A DNA stretch of 64,000 nt from Panicum virgatum (taxonomy: Eukaryota > Streptophyta > Magnoliopsida > Poales > Poaceae), in NCBI RefSeq assembly GCF_016808335.1, contig NC_053147.1:14990913-15054912 (forward strand), given 5' to 3'. The notes under the pieces are model-generated. The model did not search any database. It saw nothing but the letters and a program-made list of their open reading frames with translations, and was not told where the DNA came from. Made by a program: the position numbers and the translations under genes. Each line of letters begins with the position of its first letter. Position 1 is the stretch's first letter. Of the stretch, positions 9,567-21,630 are shown piece by piece.

Positions 9567-11720
9567 CTATAAGGCTTTTACATATGATAGATTTGACAGG
9601 CTTTCAGAGATTCCTCCCGAAAGCTTGTTTTTAGAGAGGTCGAGCGATTCCGGTGATTGCATGGCTCCAATCATTTCTGAAATTTTTCCAGTCGGATTAT
9701 TCCTTGATAAATTCAAATTGTCAACTCCATATAGTGAGCTTATTTCTTCTGGAATTACTCTAGTTAAGTGGTTTGATGACTTCATTTAATATTGGAAATT
9801 CATCTCGTGTACCTTTCATTCCCACGAAATTTCCTGCCAAATTTAGATGAGATAGACCTCAAAGATTGGTTATTGTTTTTGGAATGCTTCCAGTGAACTT
9901 ATTCCATGACAGATCAAGAATATTTAGTCCTGTGTATGCTTCTAAGATTGTATCCAACTTACCGGATAGCATATTGTTACTTAATATTAGTGTTGAGGTC
10001 ATCCTTGGCTCAGAACATTGTGGGAATTCTACCTCCAAATGATTATCAGCCAAGTCCAAGGCACCCACGTTCAATTCACAAATAGATGTAAAATATGACC
10101 AGTGATGTGATTGGAGAATAGGCTCAGGTCTGATAGGTTTGGGGCTCCAAAATTTGATGGTAGTGGCCCTGACAAATAGTTCATGGAGATGTCTAATGCA
10201 TAGAGATTTGTTGGCAACCGAGGTATTTGGCCAGTTAGTTTGTTTGAATCCAAAGAGAGTTTAACTAATGATGTTATGTTCTCAATGTTTGTTGGCAATG
10301 TGTCGTTGATTCCGTTGTTTGAAATATACAACTCCCGAGCCTCTAAGAAGGTGGTAGAAAACCAATTTGGAAGCAAAACAAATATAGATGCACCTGATAT
10401 ATCTAGCACATCAATATTGGTTTGTGACTGTAGCCAGGAGGGAATGAAGGACCCAAATGGCAGGATCGAAAAGATGCATGATAAAGTCTGAAGAGTAAAA
10501 TGCACCAGATGTCCATCAATTTGTAGGAGAGTGTCACTTAGGTCCATTAACTTCGAAATTACATTTTTAGGTCCATAAATTTGTAATTTGTGTCATTTAG
10601 GTCCACAAACTATGAAAGTCTATTTCTAGGTCCATAAACTTGTAATTTATGTCACCTAGGTCCATACCTCTCCACCTAGCTTTCATGCACTAATATCATA
10701 CCAATATGAATCTACACGATGTCCACATGTTGCTAGGGTTTCGCTAGAAGGGTGAAATTTGAGCTCTGATTTTGAATCAAGAGCATATGGAGAGGAGATA
10801 GGAGGGATGAAAGATTTATTTTGGAGGTTATTGACTTGTATCAGGATTTAGAGGGGAGCTTACGGACTGCCATCAGTGAGTTTTGGAGCTTAGATCAAGA
10901 TACTACCCCATAATATGGATGGAGAGGAGGCAGTGATGGTTGGGAAACGTGGGGGATGTCATAGAGAGACTCAACAACATGTATACCATGGTAGAAGATA
11001 TTATTTCCTCCGGGGCGTGGGTAGACGGATATGGTGGTGCTAGGTGTTGCGATAAAAAATCTCGTGACGACGTTAGACTTGGGTCAATCCAGAGTGGTTC
11101 TTGAAGAGTGGTTGAAAGATATTCATCGACAACGATATTGGAGCTACCTTTGTGGGCGCATCTGTGGCAACATGACTGCTCATGGATGAAGTTTATGGAT
11201 CTAAAAATACACTTGTGGATTTTATGGACCTAAGTGACACAAATTACAAATTTATGGACCTAAAGTGCACTTTCAGAGTTTATGGACCTATATTTTTAAA
11301 GTTTATGGACCTAACTGACATAAATTACAAGTTGATGGACCTAAAAATACACTTTTAAAATTTGTGGACCTAAATGACACACCCTTACAAATTAGTAGAC
11401 CTCTAGTACATTTTACTCAAGTCTGAATGTGGGCAACCACTCTGGAACCACCTCAATCTCCATGAAATTTCTTGACAAGTCTGTCATCGTTAATATTGAC
11501 AAGCCATCAATGTGCAGGCTTATAACACCACTAAGGTTATTGTAGCTTAGGTCCATGCCTGTCAATGACTAAACATACCAATCCCAAAAGGCAAATGTCT
11601 AGTGAATCTGTTGTAAGAGATATCAAGAGTGTCTAAATTGTGGAGCATGCCGATCTCATAGGGCAATGGTCCGGTGAAATGATTGGTACGGAAGAGGGCA
11701 ATGGTCCGGTGAAATGATTG
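9567..11720 (-). pseudogene. LRR receptor-like protein pseudogene (disease-resistance type), disrupted
   Basis: Three minus-strand pieces (9567-9785, 9859-10074, 10071-10492) and a fourth (11419-11720) encode successive plant extracellular leucine-rich repeats. Examples are LDLSxN and NKLTGQIP motifs and SGPLPSNFGAP, a layout typical of LRR receptor-like proteins such as the EIX/Cf type. The reading frame shifts between pieces, there are internal stops, and a 926-bp MULE is inserted at 10493-11418. The 5' half, including any signal peptide, is missing because the copy is cut at 11720 by an LTR. No transmembrane or kinase region is seen. It is non-functional. Confidence 0.85.
10493..11418. mobile_element. 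Small Mutator-like element, 926 bp, inside the LRR pseudogene
   Basis: The termini GAGTAAAATG are inverted and flanked by an exact 9-bp duplication AAGTCTGAA (10484-10492 and 11419-11427). The terminal regions are themselves built of a repeated AGGTCCATAAA-type motif in alternating spacing. No coding capacity is evident. The GAGTAAA start is shared with the larger MULE at 5622, so the two may be moved by the same transposase family (inference). Confidence 0.9.
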
Positions 11721-12134
11721 TGTCAGACCCGGGGCAGCGGGACTGCTCATAGGCATAGAATGTTCTAGAGTAAGGGATAGCTCATGGATGTACCTTATCT
11801 CTCTTATAACTACCCGAATAGGCGTAGAACTAGCTGCAGTACAAAGAAAACTACCCGATAGTGTTGTAGTAGGACTCTAACTGTACTCGGCTAAAATTTT
11901 ATATGTAACTTTGTCCCCCCGGATATATAAGGGCGGACAGAGACCCCCTCGAAACATCAACACATAAGGCAATACAAACCACCATACAGGATGTAGGGTA
12001 TTACGCAACTCGTGGTCCGAACCTGTCTAAATTTTTGTGTTCCTTGCACCATCGAGTTCCAGAGCAGTCGATCCCTACCTACAAAGCTTACTGCTAAGGG
12101 TATCTCTGAGCAGGTTTGGCGGTAAACACCGACA
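11721..12134 (+). repeat. LTR 1 (plus orientation), 414 bp
   Basis: It begins TGTCAGACCC and ends CACCGACA. A TATATAAGGGCGG box lies near 11922, followed by a stretch matching LTR 2 at roughly 88-90% by eye. The left flank is the LRR pseudogene. Confidence 0.85.
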
Positions 12135-12180
12135 GCTGGTGCGCTAAGTAGATGATTCGACAAGTTCATCAGCAAATTCG

Positions 12181-12312
12181 ATGGGCAACTTCAACCTCAA
12201 CAGCATCGTGGCCGACAAAGGAACAACGCTCCTCTACTTCGGCCTCTGGATTTTCATCGTCGATGGTATTGGCAGCTTCATCAGCCATCTCGTCAAGATC
12301 AAGGAGTCTTGA
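12181..12312 (+). pseudogene. Degenerate start of a gag-like ORF behind LTR 1
   Basis: An ATG 47 bp past LTR 1 opens 43 codons before a TGA. Spaced residues (NS, GT, FG, DG, GSF, SHLV) align with the first ~37 residues of the minus-strand ORF behind LTR 2, so the two are homologous. The remainder to about 13150 is decayed. Confidence 0.55.
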
Positions 12313-14403
12313 GTCACCAGCGCGAAACTCCATCCGCGACGTCGACGAATTTTCTGATGATCTTGTGAAATAAAAAAAAATTCGATCTAATCAGAAACTA
12401 CAAGGACAAGTCCGGATCTGGCTCTTGCTCGGGCTTGACTCCGGTTTGCATCGGCATCAACAGCAGAACCAATGGTCAATGAAGTCGCTGAGATCCAACT
12501 CTCGAGGACCGGAGTACGAGTTTGGGCCATGCCCGACTCCACCCAAGCTGCCACAAAAAAGAAGCACTCAAGCTGCTCTAATTCGAGACGGACTCGACTC
12601 TGCATCTTGGGCTCTTGGCAAGCTGACTCCAAATTGAAGTCGACTTCTGTCTGCCCTGCACCGCTCAAGAGTGATATGTCAGATCATGTCATTGCCATTT
12701 GAGGCAATAAAAAATCGGTCTGCTCTAACTCTCCGTGAGTAAAGAATCTTATGGTGTTATGCTACGTGCACATGGAAGACTACCAGAAGACGTGATTGCT
12801 ACTAATCACACTCAAGAATGTATGGGCCGTTGATTTTATTGATGATGAGGCTGCGCCTACATGCCCACGACGACTTCGACCACCTCGGCTCAACACATCA
12901 ATGGCGTTGCCGACTTCGACTACTTCAGCTTCGCGAGTTTGCTTGGCAATTCACGACGTCTACTTCGGCGACTCGGCTCCAACTCCAACAAAAATCAATC
13001 TACAGCTACTTCGACTCCGCAAAGACGCTCGGCAACTCGTCGGCAACTACTTTAACTACTTGGTGGGCGCATCAGATTTAAGTCGTGGCATTAGATTTTA
13101 TCCTTCAGATTATTTGCAGGATTCATCAGATCCGGAATCCGAAAAGACCTCTTTTTCGGGTAAAATCCCAGAAAAATGATACAATTGGATCCGCCACACT
13201 GATTGCACCCGAAATAACCTCAGGAATAAAACCCGGGATGTACGGCTCTTTATTCAATGCTCACGTTGGACATTACTATTTGGAGAATCTGTATTATTGC
13301 AACTTTAACTGCGCCCGTGAATGCTGCCATGAATGCGCCCGTGAAACGTGCACTGTTGGTTCACGGGTTCTCCTCAGTAAGCCCCTTTGTGGCTATAAAA
13401 GGTAGGGGAGAGCCCCTTAGTAGAAGCACCGAAGTGTAGCAGCCATGACCTTTGTTTGGTGTTCTTGCTCTCGCCCTCCTGAGATTTGTGTAGTTCTTCC
13501 CAGCAAAAGATGCTAGAAGAGAACTTGCGAGTAGCAAGAGAAGTCTCTGCTGCCTCCTCCTGCATCCCCAATGTTCTCATCGGATCCATGCTGCACATCA
13601 TGTCCTTGCATATTCCAATGAGGCAAGTTTTGGGTTGCTGGGTTGAGTCTTGTTGTGTCACATCCTTTGGGTTGTCTGTTTCTAGGTGCCCAAGAACTAC
13701 ATCGCTGGTAGGGAGACTTAATCTTGTTACAAAGTGTTCAGGGAGAAGGAGAAATTTCTCTGCAAGATGCTACAAGAGGACTTGCGAGGTAGTTACTGTA
13801 ATCTGCCTCCAAACTTCTTATAGCTTATCTCCCTGAATACAATATCATTATTCCCTTGATGGGAATAACAAGTTTGTACTTTGTCATGGCCTCGGGGCCG
13901 ATCTAGCTGCAGCAGACATCGACTAGAAGCTCCAAGAGATCCAGGCGATGAACATGCAGGTCTGAGTCATTGTAAAGTTTAGTTAGGAAAAAGTACTCGA
14001 ATTGTAATATTGAGTAGTTGTACTGTGTCGAGTACTTATCCATGTTTTGGAATGTAATCCCAATTAAGGAAAAGAGTGTCGAGTAGGCGACTAGGGATGT
14101 GAATGTTTTCTTTTCCAGAATGTAGTCTCAGAAAAAGGAATATCTCTTTTAAATCCCATTTTTTCCGTGATTTACAACGGACTGTTGGCCTGTTGGGTGT
14201 TTTTACCATGTTTGCCACTGTCATTATAAAATGAAAAGGTGACTTAGGTTTTACCCCACTGGCCGCCACTAGTTTTTACTTCTTTAAATCTATCTTTCCG
14301 CTCTCAAGCTCCCAGATCCAAAGTTCATGTTCCTTGTCGTTCCCCGTCCTCCTCTTAGAGTTTCCACCAGTTTATGCGTGTGAAGCGATCTGTGGATTTT
14401 CGG
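12313..14403. other. Retroelement interior, non-coding or decayed
   Basis: No intact ORF is present. A TATA box (TATAAAA) at 13394-13400 sits before a leader-like stretch and could drive the plus-strand gene at 14404 (inference). GAGTAC/CGAGTA motifs become frequent from about 14000 onward and recur to 18000. Confidence 0.4.
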
Positions 14404-17341
14404 ATGGCGCCTAAGAAATCAACCAAGGGGAAGGGTGCGGCTGCGGAGCCAATCCGCGAAGAGGAGTGGAACACCAGTAAGTGTTCCCAATCTGATTTGG
14501 AATCTCTAGTGTCGCAAGGTCTTTTAGTTGCCAGATCTGTTATCCAATGGCGTCCTGCCTTGGGTTTAGATCATTCGTATGAGAATACGGGGGAAGTTGT
14601 TGCTTTCACCTCATACTTGGAACGAGGATTGGGGTTTTCGTGTTTTTCTTTCTTTTCTGGGCTCCTGCGCTACTACAGGATCCAGTTGCATCATCTGACC
14701 CCAAATTCCTTTGTTCATGTGTCCATCTTCGTGCATTTATGCGAAGCTTTTCTGGGCATCGAGCCCCATTTTGAACTCTTCCGCTACCTTTTCTATTTGA
14801 AGCCGCAGCCCGACTCCTTTATTTTAGATGTAGTAGGAGGTGCGGGTCTCCAACTTATGCAATGAAAAGATAGAGAATATATTTCTTATAAACTTAGCAA
14901 TAAAATGATCGAGTGGAAGCCCAAGTGGTTCTTTATCGAGAACCGATTAGGAAGCTTTCCATCAATTACTCCAGGCGCTCCAATTCAGTGGCCTGAGTGG
15001 AATAAAAAACCAGTCGACGAGAGTCAGATCCCCCAACTTCTCGAGCGAATTGCCGTTCTAAGGCAAAATATGTTGACTGGGGAAGCAGTCATGTTTGACT
15101 GGATGAAGCGAAGGATCCAGCCATTACAGGCTCGGGAATCGCTTGGATTTCAGTACCAAGGGACAACTGATCCATCGAGATACTCGGAGAAAAAGATCTT
15201 GAATGATGTAGTTTTTAGTCGAGTACAACGACTTCTGAAGAAGGTAAAGAAAATCCCAGTTGTTCCTGGTACATTTTCTGCTGCGAATCCACCAAAGCAG
15301 GTACTTGATAAGAGTAGTCGATTCATAGAACATCGAGTACTTTACCATAGTGTCAATCTGATAGAATTTGCTTTTTGTAGGAGGATGTGGATCGTTTTAA
15401 GAGTAGTCCTTCGCTACCAGGCATTTATTCGCTCCTTTTTGCTCTTCCAATTTCCTAAATCTGTTAATCAAATCTTAGTATGCTCATATGAGATTTCATA
15501 TGAACAGTACTGATGTCCAGACTTGATTATGCAGATGAGGCAGTGTTTGGATAAAGGAGTGATGAGGAGCACAACCCCACTCCAAGTGCTGATGCCCAGA
15601 CCGAGCGCCTGAGGAGTACTCGGTCAGTGGCGAGGAAGCGTAGCAGCTCCTCCAAAACTACTAGCGACAGGTGAATAGCTAGTTATACTTGTAATCGAGT
15701 ACTTTCTAGTTGTTGATTTGCAAGTTTTGATTTGTGTTTTTGCTTTTCTAAGTCCGGCGGCTAAGATGCCACGGATCTCATTATCTGGGGATGATACTGC
15801 GGTGGTACAAACTGTCCCCTTCACCACAGTGGACCCGTCAACTGGGATCGGGGCTACTCCTTCAGCGAGTAGTTCCGATATAAATAGGACCGTCGATGCG
15901 GGTAAGCTGGCCGTGATCACGAAGCCTGCCCGCAAATTTGGTGTCAAGGAGTTTGCCCTCATAAGAGCTCCTGCGTAAGTTCTTTAGAACTTGTATATGT
16001 AGGGTCTGTCTTGAATCTAGTAGTTTGTAACTACTTTGTTTTTTGCAGAGATGTTGTCCTTGGTGAGGACGTGGGGGCAGAGAGCCATTCGGCTTCTCAA
16101 CCAGGGCTAGAGAAGCCCCCGAGTACTCCTGAGATGAGTACTCGTGATGCGGAGGCGATGGCCAATGCAATGCTTTTGGATTCTCCATTGCCGAACATGG
16201 AGAGGGCCAATGAGGAAATCCCAGAGGATGGCGGAAGTGGCAGGCTTCCAGGAGAAGAAGAAGGCGAGAAGCTTCCTGAGGGAGGCGATAATAAACAGCC
16301 TGTGGAGACCCCTGCAAGTAAGCTTGTAGTGCCTTGTAGGAAAAGTATCCTTTTATTTGCCCTTATTGTAATTTAAGTAGCATGTTCTTCCTTTAGATTC
16401 CCAAGTCACAGGGAATATTGTAGGAAAAATTGAAGAAGTGCCCAAGAGGGCTGTTACCGAGGTGGTGGCGAGTGCTTCCCAGGTCACATCAGGAAGCAAT
16501 TTGCCAAGAGAGAATGTGGAGCTAGCTGTCAAGCTGCTAGAAGTAAGTAGTCGAATACTTCGAGTACTTTTGAAGTAGATCAAGTAGTATTCTGATCTTT
16601 TTATTTTGCAAGAAGCACTGGGACGAATGAGTGTCCAGTCTCCAGATGAGATAGAGCTAAATGCTCTCAAAGAGAGGGTTAAAACACTCTGGTCTAAGAA
16701 GACTGCTCTTGAGGGGAAACTGAATAAGCTTTCCCAATCAAAGAAAGGTTAGTCTTTAGCATTTGATATGCACTCGACTAGTAGATCTGCTTAGTGTTTA
16801 TAAGATTTTCTTTTTATCGAGTACACAGCTTGTGCAGAATCATTAAAGATTCAAGAAAGCTTGGTACTGGATCTAAAGATTCTTATGTACCGCAACACAG
16901 ATGAAATAGAGAAGCTTAAGAAGATCATGGAGGACTCTGACCGTGAGGCCGCGACGGTGCTGCAATAAATGAAGACTTTGTCAGTCTCGAGACTCGATGC
17001 AGCGAGAACTCGTGGAGCTGAGAGAAGTCAGAGATGCCGCCCTGGAGGTGACGAAGGCCATGGATATCCCACAAGAAGATGGGGACGAATCGCTCACACT
17101 GGCTAGGAGGCTTCGCAGGGTGCCTGGAGCCTTCGAGAGGTTTGTCTCCGACATCACCCGTCAGTACGTAGGTCACGTGCTTGGGATGGTGAAGTCTTAT
17201 TGGCCAACCACTCGTCTGGACGCCCTTGGACAAGGTGCCAAGGCTGACTGTACGGAAGATCAGTTCCGTGAGTATTTGGCGGAAACCTCCGCGGTGGCTG
17301 ATCAGATTGTAGAAGCCTTGAGTAGGGCAGAGTCTCCTTAA
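14404..17341 (+). pseudogene. Transposase_28-type ('gypsy type') retroelement gene, multi-exon, broken
   Basis: The ATG at 14404 starts a lysine-rich N-terminus. Residues ~100-135 (FVHVSIFVHLCEAFLGIEP) are characteristic of the Pfam Transposase_28 family, a plant domain carried in gypsy-like elements; it is not a reverse transcriptase. The frame breaks near 14865, resumes at about 14905-15300, and continues as likely exons near 15765-15975, 16050-16320, 16397-16540, 16612-16745 and 16828-17341 with GT-AG-like boundaries. Additional stops and frameshifts occur (for example near 16966). The C-terminal part is coiled-coil-like and ends in a conserved-looking 114-codon block (16997-17341). It lies antisense to the gag-like ORF at 19187. 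Confidence 0.7.
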
Positions 17342-18154
17342 GCTTGTCTTGTAATTGAATTGGCGTGTGAGCCAGAAGTACTTTAAACAAATGTTGATTA
17401 TTTGTGTAATGTTAAGTACTTGGAGGTAGGATTATAGTCCTTTGTTGTGTCGAGTAGCTGCACTCGAGAGTCCTGAGTGTAGGCGGTATCGCACCCACTC
17501 AGTTATAATAGTAGATACGATGCATTGCATCCGTAAGTGCCTTGGGAGGCATTCTCGAATAGAATCGAATCTGGATGATTCTGAAACCATGGTGCTAACC
17601 GGTTAGGATTGAATCCCTCAGGATTAACCAAGTGGGAATAGCACTATGGGGGTGTTCAAAGCCATAGCTTAGTATGGGTTTCCTTTTCAAAGGAAATGTT
17701 TTATTAGCACGTAGCTATTGTGGACTTTGTTGTCCAAAACGGGGGGAGATCTCATTTAGAGTATCTAGGAGGTATAAGGGGTTTCTTGATAGATAAGAGG
17801 ACAGTCAGCTCTCGACAACTACTCAGAGTACTTAAGGGAAAACAGGAGTTCTTTTTGTATCTCAAGCAAGCGAGTAGTACTCGTCAAGTACTCGAGGCAA
17901 AAAGACTCCGTAGCGGATATTCTCATAGTAATCTAAGCAAGCGGGAAACTTGTGTCACCTTATTTTAGAGTATCATGAACTTACCCGTGCTCCTTAAGGG
18001 ATTTTCGTAGTTGACCATTTAGGATAGACCTTGTTTGGTTATCCAGATAGTATGCAGCTGTTTACGGAGATGGCCCAAACTACTCGATCGTATCGAGTAG
18101 TAGTATCGAGTAGTATGTCCTTTAATGGACTGGATTGGTTTCTAGAATAGGACT
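17342..18154. other. Retroelement interior without ORFs
   Basis: Non-coding, rich in CGAGTA motifs, with a degenerate earlier relative of the downstream tandem unit near 17590-17650 (GGTTAGGATTGAATCCC ... AACCAAG). Confidence 0.45.
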
Positions 18155-18830
18155 GTTAGGATTGAACTCCGTTGAGTTAACCAAGACGTGAATATTCTAG
18201 AAATATCCCAAACTTACTCGAGCAGAGCGAATAAGGTGTCCTACCTGAGGACTGGGGTAACTCTTAGGCAAGTCTGTTAGGTACTAACCTCGTCGAGTTG
18301 TCCAAGACGAAGGTGCCGAAAGAGTATCCAAGACCTACTCGAGCCAGCGAGTAGGGTGTCCATTAACCAAGGACTAGAGTAATCCTTAAGACAGAACTGT
18401 TAGGTACGAACCCCGTCGGGTTGCCCAAGACGTAAATGTCGAAAAGATATCCAAAGCTTACTCGAGCGAGGCGAGTAAGATGTCCCTTTAACTAGGATCT
18501 GGAGTAATGTCTTTAAGACAGAACTATTAGGTACGAACCCCGTCGGGTTGCCCAAGACATAAATGTCAGAAAGATATCCAAAACCTACTCGAGCGAGGCG
18601 GATAGGGTGTCCTTTTAACCAAGAACTGGATTAACTCTTAGGGCAAGTCTGTTAGGTACTAACCACGTCGGGTTGCCCAAGATGAAGGTGCCAAAAGAGT
18701 ATCCAAAACCTACTTGGGCGGGGCGAATAGGGTGTCCTACCAGAGGACTAGAGTGTCTTTTAGGACAGAACTGTTAGGTATGAACCCCGTCAGGTTGCCC
18801 AAGACGTAAATGCCCAAAAAGCACTCAAGT
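18155..18830. repeat. Tandem array, six copies of a ~121-127-bp unit
   Basis: Units begin GTTAGG at 18155, 18276, 18399, 18526 (ATTAGG), 18651 and 18773. Each carries a GAACCCCGTCGGGTTGCCC-type core and a CTACTCGAGCGAGGCG-type box. Copies 2 and 5 share a GAAGGTGCC variant, while 3, 4 and 6 share GTAAATG, suggesting two unit types. Confidence 0.88.
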
Positions 18831-19186
18831 ATGAACCGTAAAAACCGCTCGATAGCTGCTCGAGCTGAGCAAGGCTTTTGAGATGGGGTATTGGTCGTGT
18901 GAGCGAGAGCCAAGTAGTCGATATATGAAAAATCAACTTTGTTTGGATTTGTCGAAATTACGATAGCTGTAAAGTGACAGACTCTGACTCTTAAGACCTA
19001 CCCCTTGCTCGTTAGATTTGAGCAATGGTTTACATGACTGGATAAAATATATTCGAAGAAGGAACTTAGTCGATATGGTGATCGACTAAATTCGAGGTAG
19101 AACTAGTCGATGCAGAGGTCGACTAGATTTATCGGTGGTGTCTCCTTCAGGAGAGGTGCCCCAAGGGCCTTGCGGAGTGAGTCACA

Positions 19187-21169
19187 CTAAAAGATCGTGT
19201 GAGAGCTCTTTGGGTGGATAAAGCACTTGCGTAGCAGTACTTTGTTGATCCTGTTTCTGCTCTGAGACGTTTCACCTTGATGCTGGGTGCGTGGTTTACC
19301 CTGAGGGCGGGTACTGATGGTTGCCGACTTGTGCTTCTTGAAGGGAGCGGAAGCCTTTGGCGGGATACAAAAGTTGGAAGAAGGGCTGTATGCCTCGACT
19401 TCCTCCCGTTCCTTTCTTATTGAGATGATGACGTTGCGCGCATCGCGCCCAACGTTGATCACACTGCGGAGGTCGCAGTTGGAGTAGTCGTAGTTGTCGC
19501 CTTGTTGTTCTTGTAGGGTGTTAGCGAGGCGCTGACGCCTGAACGCCCTCTTCTGGTTGAGCAGGCGACGACGTTCATAGAGATCTTCTGCTGGATGTTG
19601 TTTGTCTAGTTGGACGGTGACGGTTACCGCTGGGGGAGGAGGAGGAGTAGGTAGATCCTCATTGGTAGTGACTTGGGCTTCTGTGATTGTAGGAGGAGTA
19701 GTTTCCATGCTGTCGGAAAGGTACTCGTTGAAATCATCAGAATTGTAGTCGTCAAGGTTGAGATGCTCCGTGGGATCGCCCTCAGGTTCTTCTGCGATAC
19801 GAACCATGAGGATTTCACGAAAGAGGTCTTGAATTTCTTGATCTTGTTTGCTTAAGGACGGGTCTAAAGGAGTGCTTTGTTGGTAAGCCAGATCCGCTAG
19901 CTGTGAGGCAGAAACTTTGGGATCTTGTGCCTTCCTGAGGTGCACTATCCATCCTTGCGGCATTGCATATATAATCAGGTTAGGGAGGGAGTCCTGATCG
20001 GACTTGAGGTTCTTAGCCGAGTTGGACTCGACTTGTTTACTATACTGGATTAGGTCGTCCAGTTGTTCCTCCGGGTCGGAGGAGTACTCGGATTCGGAGT
20101 CGGTTAGCCCACCGATTTTTGAGTATGTATGCTTTGGGTGAGCGAGAAGCGGTATGCCCATCTCTACATGGAGAGTGTTCTCGTTCATCCAGTGTAGCCA
20201 TGATTGAGTAGGAGTTAGCCCATCAGGCTCCTTAATCCAGGGTTTGTCATAGATTGAGTCGCTGGATTGTTCTGGGGCCTTGGCTTTTCCTTTTTTAAGC
20301 TTGGTCAGTTCCCAAAGAGCGTCGGCATGCTCGATTGGTTTGACCATGGCGTCCATGAAAAGCTCGACATTGTCTGACCACTCTTCAAGATCGTCAAATG
20401 GTTCAAAGTTCTCGAGACTATTCATGAAGTGGTCAAAGTCCTGATCGAACTTGGACTCGACTGGTTTCGGAGTTCGAGTGTAAGCAGGTTTCGGTGAAGG
20501 GCTCTGAGGTATCCTGGAGATAGACGGTCCCATCCGAACAAGCCGGGGGTTTGTCTCACCAGCTCCCTCGCAGATTCCTCCTCCCGATTTCTGCTTTTTG
20601 TCTTGCAGAGTGCTTTCAGCCACCTTAATGCAGTTGGCAAATTTTGAATTTACCCGATCGATCCCTGAGAGCATGTCGCCCGACCTCTTCTGCGGCGGGT
20701 TTGGTGCGTTAGGGTTCTGCTTTAGCGCAGATGGGCTGAGAGCAGTTTTTGCAAGTTTGATGCAGCCCTCGATTGATCATGAAACTCAATCTACTCCAGC
20801 GAGTAGTTCTGAGCTTTTGATCTTGGGGCGTTTGATGGTATTCAGACGAGTCAGGTATTTTCCAAGAGTTTTGGAAAAGTAAGGTTTTTTGGAGTCAGAA
20901 TTCGTGTCGAACTCGACCAAACCAAGAGTTTGGTTTTGAGTTGTCACGTTTCCTGGGTTGACCGAGTCGAGTTCGGGTGGAACTCTTCTCTCTTCGAGAT
21001 CCGCGGACTCGCGGATGCCGGTGAGTTGGGAGCGGATTTTCGATTTAAGCGAGTTAGGCGTGACAAGGTGGCTGGAAAAGCCTCCCATTCCATCAGCCAT
21101 GCAAGCCCAGGAACCGAAAACGAAAGCCGTGCCCTCTGGCACGCTGTTGGCGTTGCTTGATCCGGCCAT
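19187..21169 (-). pseudogene. Gag-like ORF of a non-autonomous LTR element, with two in-frame stops
   Basis: The ATG at 21167-21169 lies 46 bp inside LTR 2. The frame runs to 19187 (660 codons) but has two TGA codons at 20786-20788 and 20777-20779, splitting it into 127 and ~495 codon parts. The N-terminus is small-residue rich, the middle is acidic, and the C-terminal third has a proline run and a basic region. No protease, reverse transcriptase, integrase or zinc knuckle is visible, so this is best called a gag-like protein of a non-autonomous element. The exact family is not recognised. Confidence 0.6.
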
Positions 21170-21215
21170 CGAATTCGTTTGTGAACTCGCCAAATCCCCT
21201 ACCTGGCGCGCCAGC

Positions 21216-21630
21216 TATCGGTGTTTACCACCAAGCCTGCTCAGGGATACCCTTAGTAGTAAGGTTTGTAGGTAGGGATCGACGGCTCTAGAACTCGATG
21301 GTACAAGGAATACAAAGATTTAGACAGATTCGGGCCGCGAGTTTGCGTAATACCCTACGTCCTGTGTGGTTTGTATTGCCTTAGGTGTTAATGATTATTT
21401 GGAGGGGTCCCTGCCCGCCCTTATATATCCGGGGGTACAGGGTTACATGGAAAGTCCTAACCGAGTACAGTTGGAGTCCTACTACAACACAATCGGGTAG
21501 TTTCCTTTGTACTGCAGCTAGTTCTACGCCTATTCGAGTAGTTACAAAAGAGGTAAGATACATCCATGAGCTATCCCTTACTCTAAAACATTCTATGTCT
21601 ATAAACAATCCCGCTGCCGCGGGTCTGACA
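21216..21630 (-). repeat. LTR 2 (minus orientation), 415 bp
   Basis: On the minus strand it begins TGTCAGACCC like LTR 1 and ends ACACCGATA, so the final CA has mutated to TA. It is followed inward by GCTGGCGCGCCAGGTAGGGG, the primer-binding-region pattern of grass gypsy elements. It contains the same TATATAAGGGCGG box as LTR 1. Confidence 0.85.

Larger units (their letters stand above)
11721..21630. mobile_element. Composite with two inverted LTRs of one retroelement family
   Basis: A plus-oriented LTR (11721-12134) and a minus-oriented LTR (21216-21630) of the same family bound this stretch. Each is followed inward by the same primer-site-like GCTGGYGCGC stretch and by related ORF starts. 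Both are therefore 5' LTRs of two elements facing each other, and no 3' LTR of this family was found between them. Flanks differ (GATTG on the left, GTGGG on the right), so this is not a simple insertion. Likely origins are rearrangement between two copies or a palindromic integration. Confidence 0.7.

Noticed and set aside
9567..11720. LRR receptor as a functional resistance gene
   Set aside because: Frameshifts, stops, a MULE insertion and loss of the 5' half.
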